A stretch of 64,000 bases of DNA from Variovorax sp. OK212 (GTDB lineage Bacteria; Pseudomonadota; Gammaproteobacteria; Burkholderiales; Burkholderiaceae_C). The stretch's first letter is position 1. Every line of letters begins with the position of its first letter. The translations under genes and the position numbers were made by a program. Location of the stretch: positions 310,001 to 374,000 of the forward strand of contig NZ_FOLP01000003.1 in assembly GCF_900112425.1 (NCBI RefSeq), in the 5' to 3' direction. The notes under the pieces are model-generated. The model was not told where the DNA came from. It worked only from the letters and a program-made list of their open reading frames with translations, and searched no databases. Positions 16,640 to 24,963 of this stretch are shown here, in pieces.

Positions 16640-17804
16640 GGCCATGCCATCGCCGTTGCCGGTGCCGGGCGCGAGCGACGCGCACTGGATGGCGCTCGCG
16701 CTTGCAGAGGCGCGGCTCGCCTCCGAGGCGGGCGAGGTGCCGGTCGGCGCGGTGCTGGTCAAGGACGGGCAGCTCATCGCCACCGGCCGCAACACGCCCG
16801 TCGCGCAGCATGACCCGAGTGCGCATGCCGAGATCAACGCGCTGCGCGCCGGTGCCGCCGCGCTCGGCAACTACCGGCTCGACGGCTGCGAACTGTTCGT
16901 GACGCTCGAGCCGTGTGCGATGTGTTCGGGCGCGATGCTGCACTCGCGGCTGTCGCGCGTGGTGTTCGGCGCGACCGACCCGAAGACCGGTGCGGCCGGC
17001 TCGGTGCTCGACCTTTTCGCCGAGCCGCGGCTGAACCACCGCACGCAGGTGCAGGGCGGCGTGCTCGCGCACGAGTGCGCCGCGGTGCTGCAGGCCTTCT
17101 TCCAGCAACGCCGCAGCGTCGCGCGCGCGCAGGCCGAGCCCTTGCGCGACGACGCGCTGCGCACGCCGGCGGAGCGCTTCGCAGGCCTGGCCGGCTATGA
17201 CTTCGCGCCGCATCACGTGCAGGACCTGCAGAGCCTTCGAGGCTGGCGGATGCAGTACGTCGACGAGGGCGGTGCAGGCGAGGGCGATGCAGGCAAGGGC
17301 AGCGACGGCCATGCGGCCTGCTGCCTCTGCCTGCACGGCCCCGGCGAATGGGGCTACTTCTTCCGTCACCTCGTCGGCTTGCCGGGCCTGCGCACGCTCG
17401 TGCCCGACCTGGTCGGCTTCGGCAAGAGCGACAAGCCCAAGCGCGAAACCCCGCACACGCTTGCATGGCACCGCGACGTGCTGCTCGAATGGCTCGCGCA
17501 GGTGCAGCCCGGCCCGATGGTGCTCGTGCACAGCGCGGCTGCCGCGGAGCTGGCCGCGCTGCTGCACGCCGCCGCGCCCGGCCGCTTCGCTGCACTGCTC
17601 GAAGCGCCGAACGGCACGGAACGCGTCGAGGACGCGTGGCGCGCGCCGTTTCCCGACCGGGGCTACGAAGCCGCACTGCGCGCGCTGGGCCCCGCCGCAT
17701 GCGCATCCGCATCCGCATCCGAATTCGTTTCAGGACCGGCGCCCGCGCAGGCCCTCGTGCTCGCGCAGCAGGCGAGACATGCAATGGGATACTCGACCAC
17801 GTGA
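16629..17804 (+). CDS. tadA: tRNA adenosine-34 deaminase TadA fused to a degenerate alpha/beta-hydrolase domain
   Basis: 391 residues in two parts. Residues 15-165 are a complete TadA, which makes inosine at the wobble position of tRNA-Arg: zinc ligands H66, C96, C99 and proton shuttle E68 in HAEINALR and PCAMCSGAML. Residues 205-350 resemble a haloalkane-dehalogenase-like hydrolase (LHGPGEWGYFFRHL, VPDLVGFGKSDKP, AWHRDVLLEWL). The nucleophile elbow reads VHSAAAAEL instead of the usual V-Q-D-W-G-G, and the cap and terminal histidine region are missing, so this half is probably non-catalytic. Three GCATCC repeats (17703-17720) encode an Ala-Ser stretch. The stop overlaps the next start. Confidence 0.85.
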   Translation: MTTEAMPSPLPVPGASDAHWMALALAEARLASEAGEVPVGAVLVKDGQLIATGRNTPVAQHDPSAHAEINALRAGAAALGNYRLDGCELFVTLEPCAMCSGAMLHSRLSRVVFGATDPKTGAAGSVLDLFAEPRLNHRTQVQGGVLAHECAAVLQAFFQQRRSVARAQAEPLRDDALRTPAERFAGLAGYDFAPHHVQDLQSLRGWRMQYVDEGGAGEGDAGKGSDGHAACCLCLHGPGEWGYFFRHLVGLPGLRTLVPDLVGFGKSDKPKRETPHTLAWHRDVLLEWLAQVQPGPMVLVHSAAAAELAALLHAAAPGRFAALLEAPNGTERVEDAWRAPFPDRGYEAALRALGPAACASASASEFVSGPAPAQALVLAQQARHAMGYSTT

Positions 17805-18793
17805 CCAAACACATCTACATCTACTCTCCCTCCAGTGCCATTCGCGACAAGGCGGCTTTTCGCCGCGGCGTGAAGCGGCTCAAGGCACTGGGCCATGAAG
17901 TCGAAGTCGACGACGCAGCCCTGTCGGTGCACCAGCGTTTTGCGGGCGACGACGCCACGCGGCTCGCCGCGATTTCACGTGCAGCGGCCAGCGGCGCCGA
18001 CGTGGCGCTCATTGCGCGCGGCGGCTACGGCCTCACGCGCATCCTCGACGCGCTGCCGTACAAGGCGCTCGCCAAGGCGATCGGCAAGGGCACCGAGTTC
18101 GTCGGCTGCAGCGACTTCACCGCGCTGCAGAACGCGCTGCTCGCCAAGACCGGCGCGGTCACCTGGTCGGGCCCCGCAGTCGGCGAAGACTTCGGTGCCG
18201 AGGCCGGCCCCGACGACATCATGGAAGCCTGCTTCGACGACCTCGTGACGGGGCAGGGCGAAGGCACCGGCTGGCGCATGCCGGCACGCGACGCCGAGCT
18301 GAAATTCAAGCCCGTGCAGGACGCGGTGCTGTGGGGCGGCAACCTCTGCGTGCTGACCAGCCTGCTCGGCACGCCGTACTTTCCGGCGGTCGACAAGGGC
18401 GTGCTGTTCATCGAGGACACCAACGAGCATCCGTACCGCGTCGAGCGCATGCTCGACCAGCTCAAGCTGGCCGGCGTGCTCGCGCGCCAGCGGGCCGTCG
18501 TGTTCGGGCAGTTCACGGGCGTGCGCGCCGTGGCCGGTTACGACCGCGGCTTCGGCATGAACACGGTGATCGACCGGCTGCGCGCGACGCTCAAGGTGCC
18601 CGTGCTGGCCGGCCTGCCGTTCGGCCATGTGCCGACGAAGGTGCTGCTTCCGGTGGGCGCCAAGGTGGCGATGGCGGCCGAGGGGCGCGATGTCTTCCTC
18701 GTCTGGGGCCACCGGCACGAAGGCGGCCATGACCATGCGCACGGCCATCATGACCACCATGGTCATGACCCTCATCACGGCCACGACCACTGA
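17801..18793 (+). CDS. ldcA: LD-carboxypeptidase (LdcA, family S66) with histidine-rich C-terminal tail
   Basis: 330 residues, GTG start in a four-base overlap with tadA. Family S66 enzymes trim the terminal D-alanine from tetrapeptides during murein recycling. The nucleophile motif is ALIARGGYGLTRIL; the glutamate/histidine region is in VLFIEDTNEHPYRVERML and GLPFGHVPTKVLLPVG. The last 25 residues are an unusual run of H, D and G (HRHEGGHDHAHGHHDHHGH), about 13 histidines, absent from the usual LdcA of roughly 300 residues. Such tails bind zinc, nickel or copper in other proteins. A metal-storage or metal-sensing role here is inference. Confidence 0.85.
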   Translation: MTKHIYIYSPSSAIRDKAAFRRGVKRLKALGHEVEVDDAALSVHQRFAGDDATRLAAISRAAASGADVALIARGGYGLTRILDALPYKALAKAIGKGTEFVGCSDFTALQNALLAKTGAVTWSGPAVGEDFGAEAGPDDIMEACFDDLVTGQGEGTGWRMPARDAELKFKPVQDAVLWGGNLCVLTSLLGTPYFPAVDKGVLFIEDTNEHPYRVERMLDQLKLAGVLARQRAVVFGQFTGVRAVAGYDRGFGMNTVIDRLRATLKVPVLAGLPFGHVPTKVLLPVGAKVAMAAEGRDVFLVWGHRHEGGHDHAHGHHDHHGHDPHHGHDH

Positions 18794-18815
18794 TTTGCGC
18801 GCGGCGAAAAAGAAG

Positions 18816-18849
18816 AAGCACAAAAGCAAAGCGGCCATTGAAGGCCGCT
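18816..18849 (-). terminator. Rho-independent terminator for the minus-strand gene 18870-19274
   Basis: Perfect 7-bp stem AGCGGCC (18830-18836) and GGCCGCT (18843-18849) with a six-base loop. Read on the minus strand it is followed by TTTGCTTTTG, a T-rich tail. It lies 20 bases past the stop of the minus-strand gene. Confidence 0.65.
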
Positions 18850-18869
18850 GCTGCTGGGGACATGGCGTG

Positions 18870-19274
18870 TCAGGCGTCGTGCGTGAAGCGCTGATGGGCC
18901 CGCGGGCTCATCGAGCCGGGCAAGCCGCCCTTGAACATGCTGTTGATGTCTTTCATCTGGCGGCGTGCGGCGGTTTCGCCGTCGATGGCGCTCAGCGCCA
19001 TCATCACATCCTGTCGCAGGTACCAGAGGGCTTCGACATCGGCGGCGAAGCGCACGCGCTGGCTGACACGCTGCACCGAATGACCGGCATGGGCCTGAAG
19101 CACCGACAGCATTGCGGTACGGATGCGCCCCAATTGGCTCTCTGCGGCGCGGCGGGATCCGAACCCGGGCACGTTCAGCAGACGAAGAATGCGGCGGAAG
19201 AACATGAGACGAAAAGCGTATTGCGGGAAAGCCAAGACGAGCCATACCTTAAGCCCCAGTTCACCATTGCACAA
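18870..19274 (-). CDS. Conserved-looking small protein of unknown function
   Basis: 134 residues from a TTG start, or 111 from an internal ATG at 19205 (MFFRRILRLLNVPG). The first 23 residues are hydrophobic and aromatic (LKVWLVLAFPQYAFRL) and would be a signal anchor if translated. The rest is helical and charged, with RRAAESQLGRIRTAMLSVLQAHAGHSVQRVSQRVRFAADVEALWYLRQDVMMALS as the core (read in short parts). Support for it being real comes from a clean terminator directly downstream and normal codon bias. I do not recognise a domain. Confidence 0.55.
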   Translation of the reverse strand: MCNGELGLKVWLVLAFPQYAFRLMFFRRILRLLNVPGFGSRRAAESQLGRIRTAMLSVLQAHAGHSVQRVSQRVRFAADVEALWYLRQDVMMALSAIDGETAARRQMKDINSMFKGGLPGSMSPRAHQRFTHDA

Positions 19275-19502
19275 GATCCGGAACAGTGTTTCTTGTTTGT
19301 AAACAACACGCTTTACTTAGTGTCATGACGCTGTCGCAGATTTTTGTTTTCCAAAGTACTACATATCGGGAAATGACCTTGTTGCATCGGCGCCGTCGAG
19401 AGCAGCGTATACACGTAACGTCAACAAAAAAGGCGTGCAATACGTTTCATTTGTACAGCGCGGGACACATGCGGCGGAAATTGCTTGCAGGTCACGGCAG
19501 GG

Positions 19503-19526
19503 CCGCTGAACATTCAGGCTCAGCGG
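19503..19526. repeat. Nested inverted repeats upstream of the cyclase-FHA gene
   Basis: Outer arms CCGCTGA (19503-19509) and TCAGCGG (19520-19526) enclose an inner palindrome CTGAACATTCAG (19506-19517). It ends 26 bases before the cyclase start, in a 280-base stretch clearly richer in A and T than its surroundings. It may be an operator or a leader hairpin; there is no T run. Confidence 0.5.
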
Positions 19527-19552
19527 TCTGAAAAATCGAGAATCACAACAAT

Positions 19553-20500
19553 ATGGGTGTCAATTCCACAGTCGTTTTCGCGGACTTGACGGGGAGCACC
19601 AGGGTCTTCGAGGCCATGGGGAATGCACGGGCCACGGAGACCGTGACGCGACTGACGCAATGGATCGGCGGCGTGTGCCAGGCACACGGCGGCCGTGTCG
19701 TCAAATCGCTCGGCGATGGCGTGTTCGCCATCTTCACGAGCGGCGCCGCCGCCACGCACGCGGTGATCGAACTCCAGCGTTACCACCAGAAGCGCCTGCT
19801 CGCATGGCCGGCGCCGCTGCGCATGGCGCTGCAGATCGGCGTGGCCAGCGGCGAGGTGGTCGAGGTCGAGGGCGACTGCTACGGCGACGCCGTCAACCTG
19901 GCCTCGCGCCTGAGCGACCTGGCCGGCCCCGGGCAGATCTGGGTGACCGATGCGGTCATCTCGCAACTGCGCGAAAGCTCGGTGCAGCACCGCGACCTGG
20001 GCCTCATCAACATCCGCGGGCGCAGCGAGATGTCGGTCGTGCACCGCATCGACTGGCAGGAGGATGTCACCTCCTTCCTCACCGTGCCGGCCGCGCTCGC
20101 GCCGTTGCGCATGCCCGATTCGTCGTTCGGCCAGATCGAGCTGGCATGGCTCGACGTGCGCTCGATGTTCCGCACCGAGGAGCTGCCGATCCACCTGGGC
20201 CGCGTCGACGAGGCGCAGTTCGTGGTGAACGACCCGCGCGTGTCGCGGCTGCATGCGCGCATCGAGCTGCGCCAGGGCAGCTGCGTGCTGATAGACGTCA
20301 GCACCTACGGCACGTGGGTGCGCTTTCATGGCAACGGCGGCACGAGCACCGAGATTGCCCTGCGCCGCGAGGAGTGCGTGCTGCACGGGCGCGGCGAAAT
20401 CGGGCTGGGCGCGCCGCTGAGCGACTTCAGCGCGCCGACCATCGCGTTCAACACGACCGGTGGCGACGTGATGCTGTCGCGGCGCGAAGTTGCGAGGTGA
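19553..20500 (+). CDS. Class III nucleotidyl cyclase with C-terminal FHA domain
   Basis: 315 residues, soluble. Residues 5-170 form a class III adenylate/guanylate cyclase domain: metal aspartates D11 (FADLTGST) and D56 (KSLGDGVFAIF), and transition-state residues N115 and R119 in GDAVNLASRL, so it looks active and would make cAMP or a relative. Residues 210-295 form a forkhead-associated domain (IHLGRVDEAQFVV, VSRLHARIEL, STYGTWVR) that recognises phosphothreonine. Cyclase activity may thus depend on a phosphorylated partner. No Ser/Thr kinase lies nearby. It has its own AT-rich upstream region with a nested palindrome. Confidence 0.88.
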   Translation: MGVNSTVVFADLTGSTRVFEAMGNARATETVTRLTQWIGGVCQAHGGRVVKSLGDGVFAIFTSGAAATHAVIELQRYHQKRLLAWPAPLRMALQIGVASGEVVEVEGDCYGDAVNLASRLSDLAGPGQIWVTDAVISQLRESSVQHRDLGLINIRGRSEMSVVHRIDWQEDVTSFLTVPAALAPLRMPDSSFGQIELAWLDVRSMFRTEELPIHLGRVDEAQFVVNDPRVSRLHARIELRQGSCVLIDVSTYGTWVRFHGNGGTSTEIALRREECVLHGRGEIGLGAPLSDFSAPTIAFNTTGGDVMLSRREVAR

Positions 20501-20660
20501 GGGCGCGAGGCGTGAAGGGTCTGTACGGACCGCGCACCGGGCCGCTCACCGAACCACTCACGTTTGGCAACCACCTTCCACACCATCGGGTGCACCGCCA
20601 CGTTCGCTGCGGCGTTGCATGGGCACCCGGACACCGTCCGTCATCGGCCCTGGAGCCTCT

Positions 20661-21011
20661 GTGACCCCCAAAAATCAATCTTCGGTATTCAAATGGATGG
20701 CCATCGGTGCCATGGCCGCCGGCGCGCTGCTCGCCGCCGGTGCCGCCAGCGCGCGCGGCAGCTGGTCGGTGCAGATCGGCACGCCCGGCCTGGCCGTCGG
20801 CGCCTACCCGGCGCCTTACTACGCACCGCCGCCCGTGTACCCGTATCCCGCGCCCATCTATTACGAACCGCCGCCGCCGGTGTATTACCGTCCGCCGCCT
20901 CCCGTCTACTACCGCCCGGCGCCGGTCTATGTGCCGCCAGCCGGCCGCGTCTACTACGGCCCCGGTTACCCGTACCGTCCGCCGAACGAGTGGGACGACG
21001 AACGCGACTGA
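20661..21011 (+). CDS. Secreted proline/tyrosine-rich repeat protein
   Basis: 116 residues from a GTG preceded by GGAG. An N-terminal hydrophobic signal (WMAIGAMAAGALLAAGAASA) is followed by a low-complexity body rich in proline and tyrosine, with repeats of the form PPPVYYRP and PAPVYV, and an acidic end WDDERD. Similar short YXXP-rich proteins are common in Burkholderiales envelopes and are annotated only as hypothetical. An envelope or surface location follows from the signal peptide. A strong terminator lies 42 bases after the stop. Confidence 0.75.
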   Translation: MTPKNQSSVFKWMAIGAMAAGALLAAGAASARGSWSVQIGTPGLAVGAYPAPYYAPPPVYPYPAPIYYEPPPPVYYRPPPPVYYRPAPVYVPPAGRVYYGPGYPYRPPNEWDDERD

Positions 21012-21052
21012 AGCACCCCGGCCGCCTGCGCGGCTGAAGGTTTGCTGAAAGA

Positions 21053-21079
21053 TGGCATGCAGGCTGGCATGCCATTTTT
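21053..21079 (+). terminator. Rho-independent terminator after the Pro/Tyr-rich protein gene
   Basis: Perfect 8-bp stem TGGCATGC (21053-21060) and GCATGCCA (21067-21074), six-base loop, immediately followed by TTTTT. It separates the preceding gene from the DUF1800 operon. Confidence 0.85.
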
Positions 21080-21249
21080 GTTTCAAGAGGTGACGAAAAA
21101 GTCACATTGATTCACATTTTTGTGGTCAGGCGTCCAATTTTGGCGCCCGGGCTACATCCTTTCTCTGCTGTTTCCCTCCCGTTTCGCACAGGGCATGCAG
21201 CTTGCCTTGGCTGCTCCAACCGGCGTTGGAGCGCCCAGGAGCGAGGAAC

Positions 21250-23034
21250 ATGGTGGAACAGTTCGAAGCAGGCGCCACAAGCCTGGCCGATGAGGCGGGA
21301 CCGGATCTTTCGAGGCCCGCGAAGGCCGCGGCGGTGTTTTCCATCGCGGCGGCGCTGGCCGCCTGCGGCGGAGGCGGCGGAGGAGGAGGCGGCTCGGGCG
21401 GCATGTTCCTGCCCGGCGGCGGCGCCGGCGCGCCGGGCTCCGACCCCGCGGCCGACACCGGCCCCTATCACTACCCCCAGGCCAAGACCGACGACGAAGC
21501 CGCGCGCTTCCTGCTGCAGGCCCAGCTTTCCTCTTCCGACAAGGACATCGCCGACGTGCGCGCTAAGGGCTACATGCCCTGGCTGGTCGAACAGCTCGGC
21601 GCGCCGCGCGACGGCACCGCCTGGGATTGGGTGAACGGCAAGGCCCGCGAAGCCGTCGACGCCGACGCCATGATCTGGCGCCAGCTCATGACCTCGGCCG
21701 ACCCCGTGCGCAAGCGCATGGCGCTGGCGCTCAGCGAGATCTTCGTGGTGTCGTCCACCGAGATCGGCTCGAGCTGGCCGACCGCCATGATGGCGCAGTA
21801 CTGGGACACGCTGGTTGCCGGCACCACCGGCAACTTCCGCCAGCTGCTGGAAGACGTCACGCTCAACCCCGCGATGGGCTTCTACCTGAACACCCGCGGC
21901 AACCGCAAGGAAGACGTCTCGGGCCGCCAGCCTGACGAGAACTACGCGCGCGAGGTCATGCAGCTCATGAGCATCGGCCTGTACCAGCTCAACGCGGACG
22001 GCACGCTCAAGACCGGCGCCGACGGCCAGCCCATCGAGACCTACGTGCAGAGCGACGTGTCGAACCTGGCGCGCGTGTTCACCGGCTACGACCTCGACAT
22101 CCGCGCCTCGGAGCGCAATGCCTTCCCGCTTCCGGGCGGCGGCAGCGTCGAGACCAACCAGTGGACCACCCGGCCCATGGCCTTCACGCCGAACAACCAC
22201 TCCACGCGCGAAGCCGCCTTCCTCGGCACCACCGTGGCGGCCGGCACGCCGGGCCCGGCGGCGCTGAAGACGGCGCTCGACACGCTCTTCAACCACCCGA
22301 ACGTCGGCCCCTTCATCGGCCGGCAGCTGATCCAGCGGCTGGTCACCAGCAACCCGAGCGCGGCCTACATGCAGCGCGTGTCCGACGTCTTCGCCAACAA
22401 CGGCGCGGGCGTGCGCGGCGACATGAAGAGCGTGTTCGCGGCCGTGCTGCTCGACGACGAGGCACGAGGACCCGCGGGCCTGGCCGATGCCAACTTCGGC
22501 CGCCTGCGCGAGCCGATGCTGCGGCTGGTGCAGTGGGGCCGCACCTTCGGCGTCAGCTCGGTCAGGGACACCTGGAAGATCGGCAATACGTCGGACCCGA
22601 GCCAGACCCTGGGCCAGAGCCCGCTGCGCTCGCCCTCGGTCTTCAACTTCTTCCGGCCGGGCTACGTGCCGCCCGCCACCGCCATTGCCGCCAACAAGCT
22701 GGTGGCGCCCGAGTTCCAGCTGGTCAACGAGACCAGCGTGGGCGGCTACCTCAACTTCCTGCAGCGCATCCTGCCGATCGGCTTCGACACCAAGGACGTG
22801 AGCGCCGCCTACACGAACGAGAAGGCGCTCACCGCCGACCCGGGCGCGCTGGTGCGCCGGCTCAACCTGCTGCTGGCCGGCAACCAGCTGTCGGGCGCCA
22901 CGGTGGCGTTGATCACCGATGCGCTCTCGAAGGCGCCGCTGGCGAACCCGGGCACCGACGCGGCCCGGCTCAGCATGGTCTGCGCCGGCGTGCTGCTGGT
23001 GATGGGCTCGCCCGAATACCTCGTGCAGAAATAA
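21250..23034 (+). CDS. DUF1800 family protein, probable lipoprotein
   Basis: 594 residues, ATG preceded by GAGGAA. A long N-region ends in a lipobox AALAAC followed by nine glycines, suggesting a lipidated periplasmic or outer-membrane protein. The DUF1800 core shows DDEAARFLLQAQLSSSD, RMALALSEIFVVSS, NPAMGFYLNTRGN, PDENYAREVMQLMSIGLYQLN, RVFTGYDL and SPSVFNFFRPGYVPP. DUF1800 genes are nearly always followed by DUF1501 genes as here, and the pair is thought to act together in the envelope, but no reaction is known. The gap to the partner gene is 29 bases. Confidence 0.88.
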   Translation: MVEQFEAGATSLADEAGPDLSRPAKAAAVFSIAAALAACGGGGGGGGGSGGMFLPGGGAGAPGSDPAADTGPYHYPQAKTDDEAARFLLQAQLSSSDKDIADVRAKGYMPWLVEQLGAPRDGTAWDWVNGKAREAVDADAMIWRQLMTSADPVRKRMALALSEIFVVSSTEIGSSWPTAMMAQYWDTLVAGTTGNFRQLLEDVTLNPAMGFYLNTRGNRKEDVSGRQPDENYAREVMQLMSIGLYQLNADGTLKTGADGQPIETYVQSDVSNLARVFTGYDLDIRASERNAFPLPGGGSVETNQWTTRPMAFTPNNHSTREAAFLGTTVAAGTPGPAALKTALDTLFNHPNVGPFIGRQLIQRLVTSNPSAAYMQRVSDVFANNGAGVRGDMKSVFAAVLLDDEARGPAGLADANFGRLREPMLRLVQWGRTFGVSSVRDTWKIGNTSDPSQTLGQSPLRSPSVFNFFRPGYVPPATAIAANKLVAPEFQLVNETSVGGYLNFLQRILPIGFDTKDVSAAYTNEKALTADPGALVRRLNLLLAGNQLSGATVALITDALSKAPLANPGTDAARLSMVCAGVLLVMGSPEYLVQK

Positions 23035-23063
23035 GTCGACAGGACGCCGGAGCGAAAACGCAC

Positions 23064-24524
23064 ATGTACCTCATCAACCCCGCCGAGCACACCCGCCGCG
23101 CCTTCCTGCGCCGCGCGGGCCACCTTGCCATTGCCGGCACCGCGATGCCGTTCGCGCTCAACCTCGCCGCCATCGGCGACGCCGCCGCGCTGGGTGCGCC
23201 CAGCGGCGACTACAAGGCGCTGGTGTGCGTGTTCCTGTTCGGCGGCAACGACTACGCCAACACGCTCGTCAACTTCGATACTGCCAGCTACGCCAAGTAC
23301 AGCACCATCCGCGGCGCCATCGCGCTGCCTTCGGACGCGGCGCTCGCGCTCACCGAGCTTCGGCCCACCGCGGCGCTGCCCGACGGCCGCAAGTACGCGC
23401 TGAACCCCAAGATGACCAAGCTGGCCGCCCTGTTCGACGACGGCAAGATGGCGGTGCAGCTCAACGTCGGCCCGCTGGTCAAGCCGCTCACGCGCGCGCA
23501 GTACAACGGGGGCAACCGCAAGGACTTTCCGGTTCCGCCGAAGCTGTTCTCGCACAACGACCAGCAGTCGGTGTGGCAGTCTTCCTCGCCCGAAGGCTCG
23601 ACCATCGGCTGGGGCGGCAACCTCGGCGACACGGTGCTGTCGGGCCAGGCGACGGGCTCGCTCTTCACCTGCATCTCGGTGTCGGGCAACGCCGTGTTCC
23701 TGTCGGGCGATACCGCGCAGCAGTACCAGGTCGGCACGGGTGGCGCGGTGCGCATCAACAGCGTGAGCGCGGCCGCCGGCAACGTCTACGGCTCGTCGGC
23801 CGTCAAGGCGGCCATGCAGCAACTGGCGCAGCAGGATCGCGGCCACACGCTGGAGAAGGAATACAACAAGGTCACGGCACGCGCAACGTCGGCCGAAGGC
23901 ACCGTCACCGCCGCCATCCAGCCCGACGACCTGAACGCCAACTTCCCGGCCGGCAACAACCTGGCCGACCAGCTCAAGATGGTCGCGCGGCTGATCCGCG
24001 GGCACGACGCGCTGGGCGTGAAGCGCCAGGTGTTCTTCGTGTCGATGGGCGGCTTCGACCTGCACGACGACCTCGACACCAAGCAGGGCGGCCTGATGGA
24101 GCGGGTGTCCGATGCCATGGCCGCGTTCCAGGAGCAGATGAGGCTCCTCAACCTCGACGACAAGGTGACGAGCTTCACCGCCTCCGACTTCGGCCGCACG
24201 CTCTCGAGCAACGGCAACGGTTCCGACCACGGCTGGGGCAGCCACCACTTCGTGGTGGGCGGCGCGGTGAAGGGCAAGGCGCTGTACGGCACGGCGCCGC
24301 CGGTGAGCGTGGGCAACACCGCGGCCGACGACGACCAGTGGCACGTGGGCCAGGGCCGGCTGCTGCCGACCACCTCGGTCGACCAGTACGCCGCCACGCT
24401 GGCCAGGTGGTTCGGAGTGCCCGACGCGGAGCTCGACGGCATCCTGCCGAACCTGAAGAATTTCAACAACGTCACAGCGCCGAGCGGCATCAGCTACCTG
24501 CGCGACATGGGGTTCATGGCATGA
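23064..24524 (+). CDS. DUF1501 family protein with twin-arginine signal
   Basis: 486 residues. The N-terminus HTRRAFLRRAGHLAIAG is a twin-arginine signal, so the protein is exported folded. The DUF1501 domain, distantly related to sulfatases and phosphatases, shows VCVFLFGGNDYANTLV, NVGPLVKPLTR, FSHNDQQSVWQSS, FFVSMGGFDLHDD and FTASDFGRTLSSNGNGSDHGWGSHHFVVGG in short blocks. The D-x-G-R and H-G-W-G-x-H-H positions resemble metal ligands of the alkaline-phosphatase superfamily. It is the obligate partner of the upstream DUF1800 gene, and its stop overlaps the next start by four bases. Confidence 0.88.
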   Translation: MYLINPAEHTRRAFLRRAGHLAIAGTAMPFALNLAAIGDAAALGAPSGDYKALVCVFLFGGNDYANTLVNFDTASYAKYSTIRGAIALPSDAALALTELRPTAALPDGRKYALNPKMTKLAALFDDGKMAVQLNVGPLVKPLTRAQYNGGNRKDFPVPPKLFSHNDQQSVWQSSSPEGSTIGWGGNLGDTVLSGQATGSLFTCISVSGNAVFLSGDTAQQYQVGTGGAVRINSVSAAAGNVYGSSAVKAAMQQLAQQDRGHTLEKEYNKVTARATSAEGTVTAAIQPDDLNANFPAGNNLADQLKMVARLIRGHDALGVKRQVFFVSMGGFDLHDDLDTKQGGLMERVSDAMAAFQEQMRLLNLDDKVTSFTASDFGRTLSSNGNGSDHGWGSHHFVVGGAVKGKALYGTAPPVSVGNTAADDDQWHVGQGRLLPTTSVDQYAATLARWFGVPDAELDGILPNLKNFNNVTAPSGISYLRDMGFMA

Positions 24525-24913
24525 ACGAAATGAGCATGATGGTCAACATGAGCGGCATGACCGACATGGGCAGTCTCAACGGCATGGAGGGGGGCGCCAG
24601 CGTCAACTTCGGCGGTGACGCGCATCGCGAGACGCGCCCGCTGATGCGCAGCAGCGAAGTGACGAACGTGCGTCCGTTCGGCACCGTCGAAGCCGCCATC
24701 GGCGCCATCGAATCGCTGGACCGCGAACTCAGGAAGTTCGAACTCGCGGTGGCCGACAGCCTGCAGGACTACCTGGGCGTGCAGATGGCGCAGATCACCG
24801 ACTGCGCACTGGCGCGCGGCTGGGAGCCGGTGAGCTTCGTGCAGAAGGACGGCTTCCGGCTGTACCGCTACGAGACCATGCGCAGCTACTCGAAGCGCAG
24901 CAAGAAGCGCTGA
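24521..24913 (+). CDS. Methionine-rich small protein of unknown function coupled to DUF1501
   Basis: 130 residues. The first 25 residues hold eight methionines (MNEMSMMVNMSGMTDMGSL), followed by a glycine-rich link and a helical, charged C-terminal half (FGTVEAAIGAIESLDRELRKFELAVADSLQDYL, then a basic SYSKRSKKR end). Methionine clusters of this kind bind copper(I) in several envelope proteins, but no signal peptide is evident. The four-base overlap with the DUF1501 gene indicates one operon. I do not recognise a family, and metal binding is a guess from composition. Confidence 0.65.
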   Translation: MNEMSMMVNMSGMTDMGSLNGMEGGASVNFGGDAHRETRPLMRSSEVTNVRPFGTVEAAIGAIESLDRELRKFELAVADSLQDYLGVQMAQITDCALARGWEPVSFVQKDGFRLYRYETMRSYSKRSKKR

Positions 24914-24963
24914 GGCGCGGGCGTATCGCACAGCGCACGCAGCCGGCGCTTCAGATCGGCACT

